From positions 19,988,146 to 20,052,145 of the forward strand of contig NC_080712.1 of assembly GCF_019097595.1 (NCBI RefSeq): 64,000 nt of DNA, in the 5' to 3' direction. The translations under genes and the position numbers were made by a program. How positions within the stretch are numbered: position 1 is the stretch's first letter; each line of letters starts with the position of its first letter. This DNA is from Hemibagrus wyckioides. Taxonomy: Eukaryota > Chordata > Actinopteri > Siluriformes > Bagridae. This document shows, one piece after another, positions 30,320 to 44,500 of this stretch. Under the pieces are notes generated by a model. The model was given only the letters and a program-made list of their open reading frames with translations. It ran no database searches and was not told the DNA's origin.

Positions 30320-33300
30320 GTAAGAGTTAGTGGATCACAGAGATCCACAGATCACTGAGAACGGGATGGAGGTCGCCATGTCTGATCACACCGCACTAGT
30401 GCAAGCGCTGCTGAGATTTGGTGTGAGATTTGGTCTTTCCTCAGTAATAACACCAGTGTCGAAGATCAAATCTTACACCAGCCCTCAGCCTACACTAAAA
30501 TGTACATTAACACCACCGTTTAATTTCCTCTTGTGTAATATCTTTCTTTAGATTCATAGGAGTAACTAGACAAAATGTGCAGAAATTTTATCCACAAAAA
30601 TGATCATAGGGCCAGATTGTGATCAGAGCAGGTCACCTGGATCTCAGAAGGTGACTTCTTAGCAAATTCACAACTCTTTACAAAGAAAAAGATTTTTTGG
30701 ACAATGAAAAGTTACTTTCTTTGGTTACACAAACATTCCTCCACATCATACTCTGACATGAAGCATTGCATCTGTAATGTAATTCTTTTCACGTGGTGGT
30801 TTCCATGGGAACACTTGCCTGTCCAAATGGACGTGTTGTTTCCAAATCCTTAAAACGGCGTAACTTTTATTCCATAATTAACATTTTGTTTACTTTTCGG
30901 CTAAATGAGCTTCGCTTTAGGATGAGCGTGTCATTTCCTGTGTAATCCCTCATGTCTTACCATCTGATGGTGTTATGCTGTGATTCGTTCTGATTTCCCG
31001 TCTCTCAAAATGTTGCCCGCTTTTGAGCTGTGATGATAAGAAATGGATATTAAGTAACAAAACATGGAGGAAGAGTTGCTTTTAGAGAGTGTTTTTAATA
31101 TTAATGCTTGCTAAAAGCAAAAAAAAAAGTGTGTGCTCTCAGCGTGACACTGAGTGCTGCTTCTGCAGGCTTGGAAGATTCTCTTAAAGGGGAGAACTGT
31201 CAGCTCATGTACATCAACGGTTGTGATTGTGAGCACTTTCTGACCCTCAACACATGCGCTTTATACTGTGTGATATAAAAAAGACTTAAAGTCTGCGGTC
31301 AGACTGTGTTGATTAATTTTCTAGAACAGCATGGCTCTAACAGTAGCCCCAACCGCTTTATATTCATATACACAGTCTGCCAATTCTAAGGCTAATAATA
31401 AACAAACTAAAAAAAAACATTTTGTTGGTCCAGTGAAACTTTCTGTAAGAAGACCTTTATTTTAAATTTATGGAAGAGGAATCTATCACTAGTGCTTTAT
31501 AATGTTCAGGAAGTTTTCTGTTTAGGGGAAAGTCTTCAGCACAGTGCAGTTGTTTCCCAGTAACATGATGAGCTGCATTTATTGTCTTATTAACATGTGA
31601 TAACTAGTTTATAGCTACTTTAATGGAAGTGACCCTGTACAAACTTGCGGAGCTTCGACGACATTAAATGTAACAGTTTTCCCCAGTATATTCATTCACA
31701 AATTCCCGAAAACCAGCGAACTCTCCCTTGTTACCAATCAGGGAGCGTGAAGCCCATCACATGCTTCTTCCTGAGACACATGTAACCAGGAAATCACATC
31801 TTTTGGAACTGCTGCTTATTAGTGTTGCTTTGCAGCATACCCTTGTGCTGTTTGCCTTCTTCTGCATACATGAGTTCACAGCAGCCTGTGATTGGCTAGT
31901 GGGGTTGTGATTGAAGGAAGAAAGTGTTTGCTATGCGTTACACCCAGAGAGCATGGACAATTTCTGCTTTGCTGGATAGGTTATGATGTCCCAACCATGG
32001 GGCAAAAGCTTTTCTGTTGTACCACGTAACTATAAATGTTTAACAGCAGGACTTTTAGTTCATTAAGAAACTGAACATTGTAGGTCATTGCCACACTGCT
32101 GCATTATAAGTGGAATAAATCACTTGTAGAAAAATAATCTGTCTCAGGGTTGTAACGGGCTGTTTCTCCTTGTCATTTTCCTATAAAAGCATCCTGTTTT
32201 GTTTTATTATTTATACAGTGGTAGTCTTTGATTCCTCTTGGCTGTCTGTAGCTTTCCTTGCTATAAGCTTCTTTTTCTAATAAATGCTTTACCCTGCAAC
32301 AGTACATATTGAATGTGTGTATTCAAGTTCCTGCACTTGTCCTACAGTTATTCAGGCTGAAACATTTTTCCAGCACTTCTTTCATTACTTTTACTGTGGC
32401 ACGTGCGTGATGTGATTTCATATAGGAGTATAAGACCAACATGAACCACACCCCCAGGCAGCTCTGAACTCGACAGATGAAAGCCTAAGCTCTCCCTCTC
32501 CCTCGCTAGCTCACACACACTAACGTGGATGATGAGTTACAGTGATCGCGACCTGCTCTGAAGTCATTCTGTCAAGCTGCCACTGCTGAGCCTCAACTCT
32601 TTTCACTGCCAAGCCTCTCCATACACACACATACACCCACACCCACAGTCATGAGTACACACACACACAAACACACACGCGCAGGCTGGGAGTGGGAGCG
32701 GGAGCTGTGGAGGAGGGGCAGGGCAGTGTAGTGGCAGCTCCCACTGCTTCCTCATGCTGGCTGGAGGAGCTGCACACTGCATGTGCTGCAATGTGTATTG
32801 AACACACACCATCATAAATCAACGGAAATAGGGAGGCAAAAGATAGGCATTGCAAATCACTGAGTTTTATGTGCAATATGATAATTAAATTGGTGTACTG
32901 GAAACAAATTATTTATTGTTACTTCTAAACAGACCTATCCTAGACCTTTGACCAGTTTACAGCTCTTGCACCGTTTTTTCTCTGTGGGTGCGATGTTTGC
33001 TCTGCACTGCACAATAGACAGTCACGTTGATTTAGATCTGAGGTGTCGGACTCCAGTCCAGGAGGAGAGCAGCACTGCAGCGTCCCGCCTCATTTAACCC
33101 ACCCGTTTCAGCTCCTCAGCTAATTAGCAATACTTTCATGAGCTGCATGTGGTGTGGTAAAAGAGGGGGAAAAACAAATCTCTGCAGGGTCATGACCACA
33201 ACCTGACTTTGATATTTATCCCTGGAACATGTTAAACACAACGTTGTCCTGGAATTTCTGACCAGCTCCATGTCCAGTCCTCCAACCTAAAATATTTATT

Positions 33301-36300
33301 TGCTGTGATCTGCAGACTAGCTCCCTACCACTGGCTGGACTGGGAGTGGGAGTTGGCTCTGTAAAATGCATCATTGAGAAACCATCCATTTCTGTTCTAA
33401 AATCAAGTGGTTGTTTAATTTGAAATGGCTTGTCCGCAGCAGGCCAAAGGGTGACTCCTCCATGCAGTCAAACAGAGGACTGAGCAGAGACAACAGGCCT
33501 TTTGTTTTAAGCTGAGCTACCCCAAAGTGCACCGTCAGCAGCTTGCTCTGTTTATGGACCATGGGGGCTGTCAGCTCAGATCCCAATAGATCCAACTTGT
33601 GGACAGAGGGAGTTATGGCAGGACAGTACGTCTCAACTCAATCACATCTCACTCAAACACCTTTACGCAATCCTTATATTATTATGATCATTGAAGCATT
33701 GTATATTTTCTACACTTTAATATATTTGGTATGCTTTTGTAGTTTTGGCAAATTTTTAAGATTAGAAAAGTGTAATAATGCTTGTACAGGAGTTTATATT
33801 TCCGCCATTTTAGCAGACACCCTAACCAGAGCTACTTACATTTCATTTCATTTTATACAACTGAGCAAGTAAAGGTTAAGGGCCTTGCTCAAGGGCCAGC
33901 GGTGGCAGCTTGGTAGACCTGGGATTTGAACTCGCAACCTTCCAATTAGTAGTCCAACACCTTAACCACCAGCTACCACTACTAGAAATTGATTATTCAT
34001 TAATGTATTTCCTTGTATACTGACCGGATTGATGCCCAGTCCCAAGATTTTTTTTTATCAGCTCAGAAGCCTATTTGACTAGATAAGCGGAAGCTGATGT
34101 AATGGTATGATGAGCTAGTTATTTGCATTAGTACAATCTAAGAAAAACTAACAAGTAAGTTTTCTAATGTAGCGCATCAAGTTTGCATCATCTCTTTGCT
34201 TATTTTTCCCTGATTACTTTTAACTGTTGCATATAGCTGCAGAGTTATATGGCCCGGCTGCCATGGTGGTGAAAGAGGTAACATTTCCTTGCCACATCTC
34301 CTGGTTGGAGCCTGAGCTGGGGTTACTGTCTGTGTGGAGTTTCTGTGTACATGGTTTTCCTTCGAGTTTCTACCTGTTAATGAGCTCAGGAATGTGTGGA
34401 CTGACACGATTTGCTCTTAGAATAGGCTTCTGATCTACCACAATCCTGACCAGGGTAAATGTTCCTGAAGAGATCATGAGTTATATGATCTCTCTGAGTT
34501 AGGCTTTATTCTGCACAGTTGATTAAAAACCTTCTGTCATCTGTGCATGTTAATGAATCCGCCTGGTAAAACTGATTCTCCAGTCAGACAGCTCTCACCT
34601 CAGCTGATTGCACTATAGTCACAGCATTAAGGGGGTGTTGCATGTCAACATACCTGCTTCCAGGAACCGGATTGTATTTGCTTGTGTTTGTTCATGCAGC
34701 CTGCAGTTCCTGCACACTCACTGTCCTGTTTGGCCTTATGCAGTGGATGTTGCTCTACTTTTAGCTGCTGTTGCTGTCATGCATCTAATCCAGTATCTGC
34801 AACTCAGCAAGACAGCCTTTTGTATAACTGGACCTGACTGATATAACCTCATGCACCAAACTGCTGGAATGAATATGTTGCTAAAGTTTTGAATATATTG
34901 CAGAATAGTAATTGTAGGATCTTTCGACGTGTAATTTTTATGTGTTCATTTATATCATTTACTAAAACAAGATTTATTGTTCTTGATTGCTATGGTGTGT
35001 GTGTGTGTGTGTGTACAGTAAATTAAATTAGCATGAAAAGGTTCTTCTTGTGTTTGCAAGGTGTTGAGACTGATGGCATTGTCTACCATGAGTCACTAGA
35101 TCAAAAAAAGATTTAATTACCATTTGCAAGCCATCCCAAGCTTCTTAATTACTGAGTAATGCACAGGAAATGCCAAAGTCTAAATACTGGTTGTGCAGCA
35201 ATAGAAATAAACAGTGCTGCTCCGAGTCCCATCAGTGCTGTAGTCTGGACCTGAAGCCTGACACTGGACTGATAGCTGGCTATACTCAGACCCTGTAATA
35301 AAGGCTTTCTGAAAACGGGCCCACTAATCTGCCCACGGCTGACTGACCTGACACATGTAGCTTTTAGTAGGTTAAGAGCAGCTATTAAGTGTGGAACAGG
35401 CAGTAATGCACAGCTGGGTGTGCTCTGCTGAACAAAGGGGAATGTATTTTAGCGTGGTGGTGAACCTTATCTAACCTTAACTACAAGACACAGATTGAGA
35501 CACTATCACCTAATGCAGCGTGGATTTCATCCAGTTTAGACGTATTGAACTTGCTTGGCGAAGTCTGAGAATGTTTGCTCCAGGACTTTTTCATTCTGTA
35601 CTGTTCCAACATGACTATATCTTATATGCCACGGCTTGCTTAGAAACCGGCAGCTTTTGTCGTAACAGTTTGTGCTATTTAGCAAAGTAGGGCAAATTTA
35701 AATGTGGCCACTTGGCACTTTTAAAGGACCATTACTCTTATCAAGGTGACAGTGCAGTTAGATTTAATTCTTTACGGGGAAGTGATTTATAATGTGTATA
35801 TAAATGTTGGCCCACTTGCTGAATGTTTTTAAAATGATACCTACAAATAGTAATGCAGTGTGATGGCTGAACCGATAAAGTCGTTCTGTTGGTATAGAAC
35901 ATCTTTGTGATTAAGTGTTTACATAAATGACTGGTTATTCTTTTCTAGGAAAATTACAATGAGTTTTGATAGTTTTCCAACAAAGCCAAAAGTGTTTAAG
36001 TTGCCAATGATTGCAAATTGTTTTTATGAATTAAAGAATGGCACATTTATATTTTTGTTTATAGTTATTTCTTAAGGTGCATTAGTCAATTTCTTACAAA
36101 TAGCCTACAAAAGTGTTGTTAATAACCTGGAAATATGTAAAACATTCTAAAACATGTTGGTTGATAGATTACGTGGATGAGAAAACCCATCTAGAAAACT
36201 GCAGGCCATGCTCGTCTGTGCCAGTCTTAGTCTTTTAGTATTTTTTTTTTTATTTTTTTTTCTACTGACCCTTCAGTCCATGTACATGTCCGGAAAGAAA

Positions 36301-38506
36301 GATGATATCTGAAACTGGTAAATGCCCAGTGCAGCCAGATAAGTCTTCGGCAAGTAAAAGACCATGCTGTGCTGTGAAAAATAATTAATGACAAATAATG
36401 CAGTAGAACCAGAATAACCACTGATGGAGAAATAAAGTACTGTAGAAAGAGACGCAAAATTATCTACGTTGCTTTTTGGCAGCTTTGTAAATCCAGTCTG
36501 TTTAAAGTCGAATTTACGTAACAGATCAAGATGCATTTTTATCATTTAAAGAGCCATGTTAGGCAAGTAATGATGAGTCTTGCATGTAATGCTGTGAAGC
36601 TTAACTAACAATGCTAATAACAATAGGTTCAAGATAAATAGACCTGAATCATCTTATGTGCAGGGATATAAGCAATATATGTATAAAAGGATTATATGTG
36701 GAGAATAAGCTCAGATGTTTTGAATCATGGTAAAAGAATTGAGAATGGTGTAAATGTAAATGGTTGGAAACTGTTTACTTTCTTTTCCCATTATTGTCTT
36801 CGATCATCCCTCTTGACTAGTCTCCATACCCTCCCTAACTCGGTATCATCTTCTTCTTTTTTTTAATTTGCTTGAAGGTGATATGATGTTATTTCATCTC
36901 CTTTTGTAGCTGGTGACTAACGTTTTCAAAAGTGTGGAGGTCTCTTCATGGGTGACATCATCTGATATTTAAGAGCTTTATGCTGCAGGCGTTTCATTTT
37001 TCACCCTCTCATCAAAACTACTGTAAATGCTAGTATGTCACATGACCGTTGCTGATTCCCGATTTGTTGCTTCTCCTGAATCTTGCCCTTAGTGCCACAG
37101 CCTTGCCATGCGGCCTCATAGGAAACTGCAAGCTAATTGAACAAAGGCTTCCTGGGCCGTGTGGTGCCTCTGCTTCTGCAGCGCCGTGCACTATGTCTTT
37201 CTGCTGTCTGGAAGAGAAAAGGGGGTGACTTTGAGCTGGGCTCACTCCAGATTTAATCAAACAGAGCTGGCTTCTTCAGGAAAGAAGGAACACTGCCAGA
37301 ACGAGTTTGATGTAAACGCCTGAGATGTGGGTAAACAGAATCGTTTGTCAGACTCTCTCTGTAGCCATCTCTGCAGGCCTGGCATGATGACAGACAGGAC
37401 TTCGGGCTGACAATAGTAGCTGAGCTGAGATCTGTTCATTTTGGAATACAAATAGACAAGGCTCCTAAATTTTCTCTGATCAATTCCCAGTTACATTGAT
37501 GAGCATAAAACTTAGAAAATGCAAGGTCTGTTTTGTTTTTTGGAGACACACATCTTGTGACATTAAATTTTAAAAGGCTCCCAAGTGGTACAACAGAAGC
37601 ATTCACTCTAACACTTGGAGATTGCAAGTTTGACACTAACAACTCGAAGTTTGGGAGCTCAAATGCACTGATCTGCCTTAACATTAAAACCAAATGCCTA
37701 ATGGTGTGTTGCTCTCCCTTGTGTCACCAAAACAACTTTATCAAATCTGTTAAGTCTCTGGGACTCCACAACCCCTCTGAAGGTGTCCTGTGGTATCTGG
37801 CATCATGGTATTAGCAGCAGATCCTTTAAGTTCTGTAAAATCAACTGGATTGAGATCTCAGTAACTTTGGGGCCAAGACAACACCATGAACCTTTTTGGC
37901 ATGTTTCTTAAACCATTTCTGAACAGTTTTTTGCAGTGTGGCAGGGCACATTATCCTGCTCAAAGAGGCCACTGCCATTAGGGAATACTGTTGCCATGAA
38001 GAGGTGTACTTGGTCTGCAACAATGTTAGGTAGGTGGTATGAGTCAAAGTAACGTCCACATGAATGCCAGGACTCAAGGTTTCCCAGAAGAACATTCCCC
38101 AGAGCATCACACTGCCTCTGCCAGCTTGTCAATTTCCCATGGTGCATCTTGGTGCCGCCACTTTTCCAGGCACGCAACACACACATACACAGCCATCCAC
38201 ATGATGTAAAAGACATTGTGATTCATCAGAGCAGGCCACTTTCTCTCATTGCTCCATGCTCCAGTTCTGTTGCTCACATGCCCATTATTTGGTGGACTGA
38301 CGTCAGCATGGGCACTCTGACCAGTCCGTGGCTATGCAACCCAGATAGCCTCAACAGAGATGTTCTGACCCAGTTGTCTAACAATCACAATTTGACCCTT
38401 GTCAAAGATGCTTCTTACACTGACTGACACTTGCTGACGAATATATCCTACCCCTTGACCCCAGTGGTTGTAATGTTATCGCTGTCTCTCTCTCTGTCTC
38501 TGTCTC

Positions 38507-38541
<35 letters not shown>

Positions 38542-41500
38542 ATTTGTGTGTTAAAATGTTATGTAAACAGCAACACTATTCAAAGTTTAAAAATGTCACG
38601 TAAACATGATATAAAAGGTTTTTTAACCATGTTTACATCAAAGTAGCAGAATTTCATAGTCAGTGTGACATTTAACAACACTGTATTTGTCCATCTGACA
38701 CCAGCTAATGAAGGAAAGACAGAGAAAATAAAATGGTATAACTAGGGAGCACTATAAATGGGGAAAAACAATGTTCAATGTAATCTTCTGTTGGTTAAGT
38801 ATTAGAACAGAATATTGTTACTGTTAGCTAAAATGAATGTCTTAGTTAGAATATTTAGCTAGAATGCTGCAAAAAACGATCATGGGCTGGCATTTATTTA
38901 TTAATCAATCAACATGTACAGCCATTTATCAGATGAATTTAAATTTGATAATTGTGACATGTTTGGTATATATAAATCTATGTTCTTGTTGTCAGCTGAA
39001 ATACACAACCTCAACTACACAACCTCAACTACACTATATTTGCAATAGTTTTGGGACACCCCTCCAAGTTATTGAATTCCGGGGTTGGGCTTGGCACCTT
39101 AGTTCTAGTGAAAGGAACTCTTAATGCTTCAGCATACCAAGACATTTTGTAAATGGCAGGACAACTCCATGTTACATTCATGTGCATGTAAAGGCAGATG
39201 TCCCAAAACTTTTGGCAATACAGTGCGTATGGCTAAGAACACAGATTAAACTCAGCACCACTCTACACCCCCCATTTTTCTCTCCGTTGTATTTGCCGCC
39301 GTTTATGTCGTTTGTATTTTCACATCCTCAGTTCTCGTTTGGGTAGCAAAAGAAGTAAACAGAATGTATTTTCCATATTAAACCATATTAAACCCAGTGT
39401 AGTCATATGCACACATTGTAACTGTAGTCATGTGTATGGTAAAAGGAGAAAGATGGCTTCAACAACCTATTGATGAGGAAAAAGAGTTTTCATCGATTAG
39501 TTAGGTCTATGTTAGTAAGCATGCTCTGGCACACACTGTCCTTTCACTTTCTGCCACACATAGAAAGGCTATTTGAATCAATTCACTTAGTATGTAGATT
39601 GACTTAGTAAGAAGATGGTCAGGTACATAATATGCATATTATTAATCTATGCCTGTGTCAAGTTGGCATTTGCTTTTGGCAAAGATACTGACTACAGGCA
39701 TTAAAAACCAACATTCATCCCCAGAGCTTTGGAGACAATTTGCGTAGTAAATTAATTTGGCTTTTGAATGTTTCAGTGTTTCAGCAAGACCGCCAGAGGA
39801 TAGTGGCTTTTGTTATGAATTTAAAGACATGTATGGAACCAGAAAATAAATGGATAGACCAAATAGAAATACTCAAATCAGCCGCTAACAATCATGCCAA
39901 GGTCAAAATCTCCGTGAGATCAATGTTCTCCCCATTCTGATGGTTGATGTGAATATGACCTGAAGCTGCTGACGCGTATCTGTGTTGCGTAGCTGCCATT
40001 TGATTGGCTGATTAGATAATTGCATGAATGTGTAGGTGTACAGGCGTTCCTAATAAAATGCTCAGCACTTGATATTCTCAAGACACGAGAGCTTTATTAT
40101 AGTTATCAATATTACTTGTTTCAGCCATTATAAAATGTTGTAATAATTTACTTTTCTTTATATTGATGCTGTGGTAGTCATCAAGCTCTGTTTTTTCATT
40201 CTTCAGGGCCCCAGAGCTGAAGTGCACATGAAGGGTGAACTCGGACAGCTCAGCTGACATAAGTAGACCAGATTTAGCAGAAATCTTGATTCAGGGGCTA
40301 TTGACGTCAGTGTTGTTTTTTTTAAAGAAATCCACTGAAAGTGTCTGACTGGCTGTGATTAGCATTGATTTCCTGAGCCTTGTGGCAAAAGCTGGTGCCT
40401 ATGCTTCTTTAGTGTAGTAAGGTCTCGTAACTCACAGGTACTGGATAATGGATATTTACAGCAAAATTAGAGCTTTGGGTATAAATATTCCACACAATAT
40501 GGTACATTTTAGAAGGCAACAATTTGATATTGTGATCTTGCATCTTACTGTATTAGTTGGATTCACTTTAGTAGCCTCCAACTGACCAGCTGTGCTCAGA
40601 ACCTTGAAGAGTCTTACCGCTAATTCCCAAATGGCAGTGTGAAGGACTTTTAAAAGCATTAGATTTATCAGCATATCACTGTTCTAGCCCATTGAATTAT
40701 TATTAAATATGAATGATATTTACACACCAGTAGTTTATCCTTTTTTCAGTAATAATTGATTCAAGACTGTTGCATCAAACATCTTAAGCTGTTGCCTTTA
40801 AAACAGTGCTTCAATCCAAATTGTTAGATTATTACACCTTTTATAAATAAATATGATTATTTAATCATATGCACTCACTCCAAATAGTATTTTTATTTAA
40901 TTCCTACATGCGTTCTTTTCAGCAGGCCTACATCAATAATTCCTAGGCCACACCCATACACCATACACACTCTGAAATCTTCCAAAACACTTCCTCTTGA
41001 AGACCTTGCTGCAATTTCTGTAGTATTCTCCCAAGGCAAAATCAGGGCTCGATTTGCACATCTGTGCATTTCTCTCTCATCATCCAGTGTCAGTGTGAAA
41101 GCAGAGTGCTGACGTCTCCCGAGGCTATGAGGGTGTAAGCAAATGAGAAGAGCCGCTGCCTCTCTGTGTGAAGTAGAGGAGAACTGATAATGAGACACGA
41201 TCTTGTCACCACTGCGTACTCACTGTTAACAAAAAGTGGGAGGGGAAAGTGTCCTGAAGTGGAAGGTCTCCAATAATCCAAAGTTTTAATGTATTTCTCT
41301 TGTTCATATTATTATTACACACTTAACGTTCAACAAAAACATGTTCTAAGCTGTAGGTTAAGGTGTGCTGGGATCAGAAATATAGATTCATTGTGCTCCC
41401 TGCTTTAGGATGCATTTTTTTTCATTTGCATAGATCTATGAATGTGTTGCTTAAAATACTTCGCTTGTCCCAGTGGGTTTGCATACAAATAACCAAGCTT

Positions 41501-41561
41501 TATTCATGGTTCTGCTAGATGTGATGCCATAGCATGGCACATTCATATTGATAACCATCTA

Positions 41562-41597
<36 letters not shown>

Positions 41598-44500
41598 GTT
41601 TTATTAACATTCGCCGATTTTTTTTTTGTCTTATTCTAAATCAAATCAAGTTAGCTGCTTCCTGTCATTTTACAATTAAAGTTTTTTTTAAAATGCATGC
41701 ACCAATCAGGCATAACATTATGAGCACTGACACAATGAGTACTGTTTTGTATTGTGGATGCCAGTTTTCTGTAGATGAGAGCTGAATCTGAGCCACGAAG
41801 TGCAAACTGAGCCAAAACACAGAAATGTGATTGATGTATTCTGGAGATTTAGAATGACCAACAAAAATATTTTTTTGTAATTCCATTACATATTTTGCTC
41901 TGAATAAGTGCTTTCAGAAAACTTAATAAAAGTAATAAAAAGTAGTAATTTATCACCATATCGAAAAATTTGACAGGACATAACGGGACACTTTTACTGA
42001 CTATGAATGTGGCTAGTTAATTAAGCTCAGCGGTCAGTGGGCCTCATTTATCATGTGTCATTTATTGTGTGTAAATATTTGTGTAAGCCAAACCAAGCAA
42101 AAATCTTCCAGTGTCCAAATGTTTTGGAAACAGTTTTTCTTTATACATTTGTGCATATATTGATCATCCATTAAGTGCAAAGTGTATCCCTCACCCTCAT
42201 TTGCATTTAGTGATGCTCACAGAAAAAAAGCACTCATACAAAAGTGCTCATACAGCTGTGAGCATGACATGAATGATCAGGGTAAAGAGTGAAAATTATT
42301 CTGACTCAGAGTAAATGATCAGGGTGAGGACTGAAAGGCATATTATTTTGACTCACCTTTACAGCAATAAAAATACTTAACATGCAGCATAATATAGCTT
42401 ACAGCTATACACAGAGAGTTATAGTGTTGGATGTGTTTTTGATAGAGACTTCGAAGCTCTTCTGTGTTTCTCAAAACACAGCGCATGACGGGTCAGGGCT
42501 GTTTTGGCAGCAAAAAAGGGGACCAACACAATATTAGGCAGGTGGTCATAATGTTATGCCTGGTCGGTGTATATTCCATATAAAAATGCAGCAACTAATC
42601 CATATTAGCAATATTATTTCGAAGTTGAGGTTTACATACTTACAGGTTTACAATTTTTGGAATTCACAGGGTGTTCATGAATACCAAATTTCTTGTGAAA
42701 ACGTTCATGCAAATGATTTATAAATTAATCTGTTTATATCCAGCTCTATAAAAGCAGCTCACTGAGTTGCTGGTGTTTTATTCTATTATATAGTACTGCT
42801 TCCTTCAACATTGACGCCAGAAGAATTACATAAAAGCCATCACCACCTGAGAAATTAGAAAACCATCTTAACAGGTTTTAAATGAGTTGTTTGTATTAGA
42901 GAGAAAGGGGCCAGCTGTCTTGACTCGACTTGAAGCTGAGCTTCTTAATAAAATATAGCAGAAGGGTAAAAACAGAAAAAGCCGAGAGTGGGGATTGGTG
43001 CCTTAGAAATATGGCTATATATAGCTCCACTTTTCGAGTGCCACTTTGTTGAGGTGAAATACAAAACATCAGTCACTGGTGTCTCTGCTATTCTGCAGGC
43101 TGAGTTTTTGGCGCTGTAATACACAATTTATTTAATGTTGATTAAAAACCGCTTACTTACATACCAATTTAATCTAATGAAAAATAAGTTTAGTTTGGAT
43201 ATTCGATTAAACACTACGTGCTTACCGCTAGCTTATATTCATTTATCTGTATGCTGTTAAAAAGTCTATTTGGTGCTATCTGTGTACTCTGAGTAGTTGA
43301 ACTGAGCTGTGTTCTTGTTATCGTTCTTAGAAAGTTGCGCATTTTGCTTAACCATGAATGATTTATTTCCAGAGACGATTTTGTTAACAGTTCCTTTTTG
43401 TTTGTTTTTTTTTTGGTTTAATGACACTTGTTCATGTTCTTAACCATGCTGTCCTCTTTCCTCTCCTGTACAGGGTCTACCTACAGTGTCCTGTCCACAA
43501 TGCCATCAGATTCAGAGAGCAGTTCATCCCTCAGCAGTGTTGGTATGTCAGAGGCCTATCACTTCACTGTTTGCAAATTCGCACAGCCTCGCACCGTGTT
43601 TGTGTGTGTGTGTGTCTGCATGTGTGTAAATATTTGCATCTCAGGCAGCTTTACCAGCTCCAAATCACCATTTTATTCTTGCCAATGCAAAAAGCACTAA
43701 TGAGTGTTGTGATGGCCAGACTGTAGTGTGTTGGGAAGCAGAGCACAGTTTACCTGGTTCAGTGCCAGTGGAAGAAAAATATGCAAACTCATTGCTGCTC
43801 TGTGGCTGTCTTCTGTGTAAATGAGTCAGCACAAACCTTTTTACAAGGTTTGAAAGTTTTGCCAGAGAACTCTACAGTGGTCTCTGCCTGCATGAGCTGT
43901 CTGAGCAGCCGAATAATGAGGCAAAAGAAGAAAACAAAACCTTCCTGTGTGCGATTCTTTCAGGCTTTGATGACAGCTGTTCTTTGCTTCTCGGTAAAGC
44001 CTTTTCAGGACTCCTGAAAAGAAGACACACCTAAGTTTAAGCAGGAAGCAAATGTGGTCATTCCTGTCAGATAAATCTCCCGTAAAACATTCAACGAGAT
44101 CAGAAACAAATTCAAATTCTTCCAGCAGATGACAATTTATAAACTTCAAGGAAAGAGGCTGAAAATTGTCCTTATCAATATTATGCACTTTGTCCTCTGC
44201 CTTTATCAAATACATAGATTAAAATCACGAATCTGAAATACTTTTCAAAATATTTGCAGCCGATTATCATGACAAAGACTAGACGACTGAATAGGAATGT
44301 GATCTTTTAAGGTCATGATTTACATAAAGTGTACAGAATGTCTGCTATTTTACCGAGGGTATTTGGCTGAAAGTGTAAAACTTAATCAGCCTTTTAAACT
44401 TATTTTGCTCCTTATTAAGTCTTTGATGTTCTATCAAATTGTTCATAAATATTTTTTTCCAGGCAGAAGTCGATGGTTATGCAGCTTTCTCTATTTATTA

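Noticed and set aside
32430..32830. GC-richer island in dlg5 intron 1 as an alternative promoter
   Set aside because: Mostly CA-rich simple sequence and purine tracts. No donor in a useful phase and no convincing promoter motifs were found.
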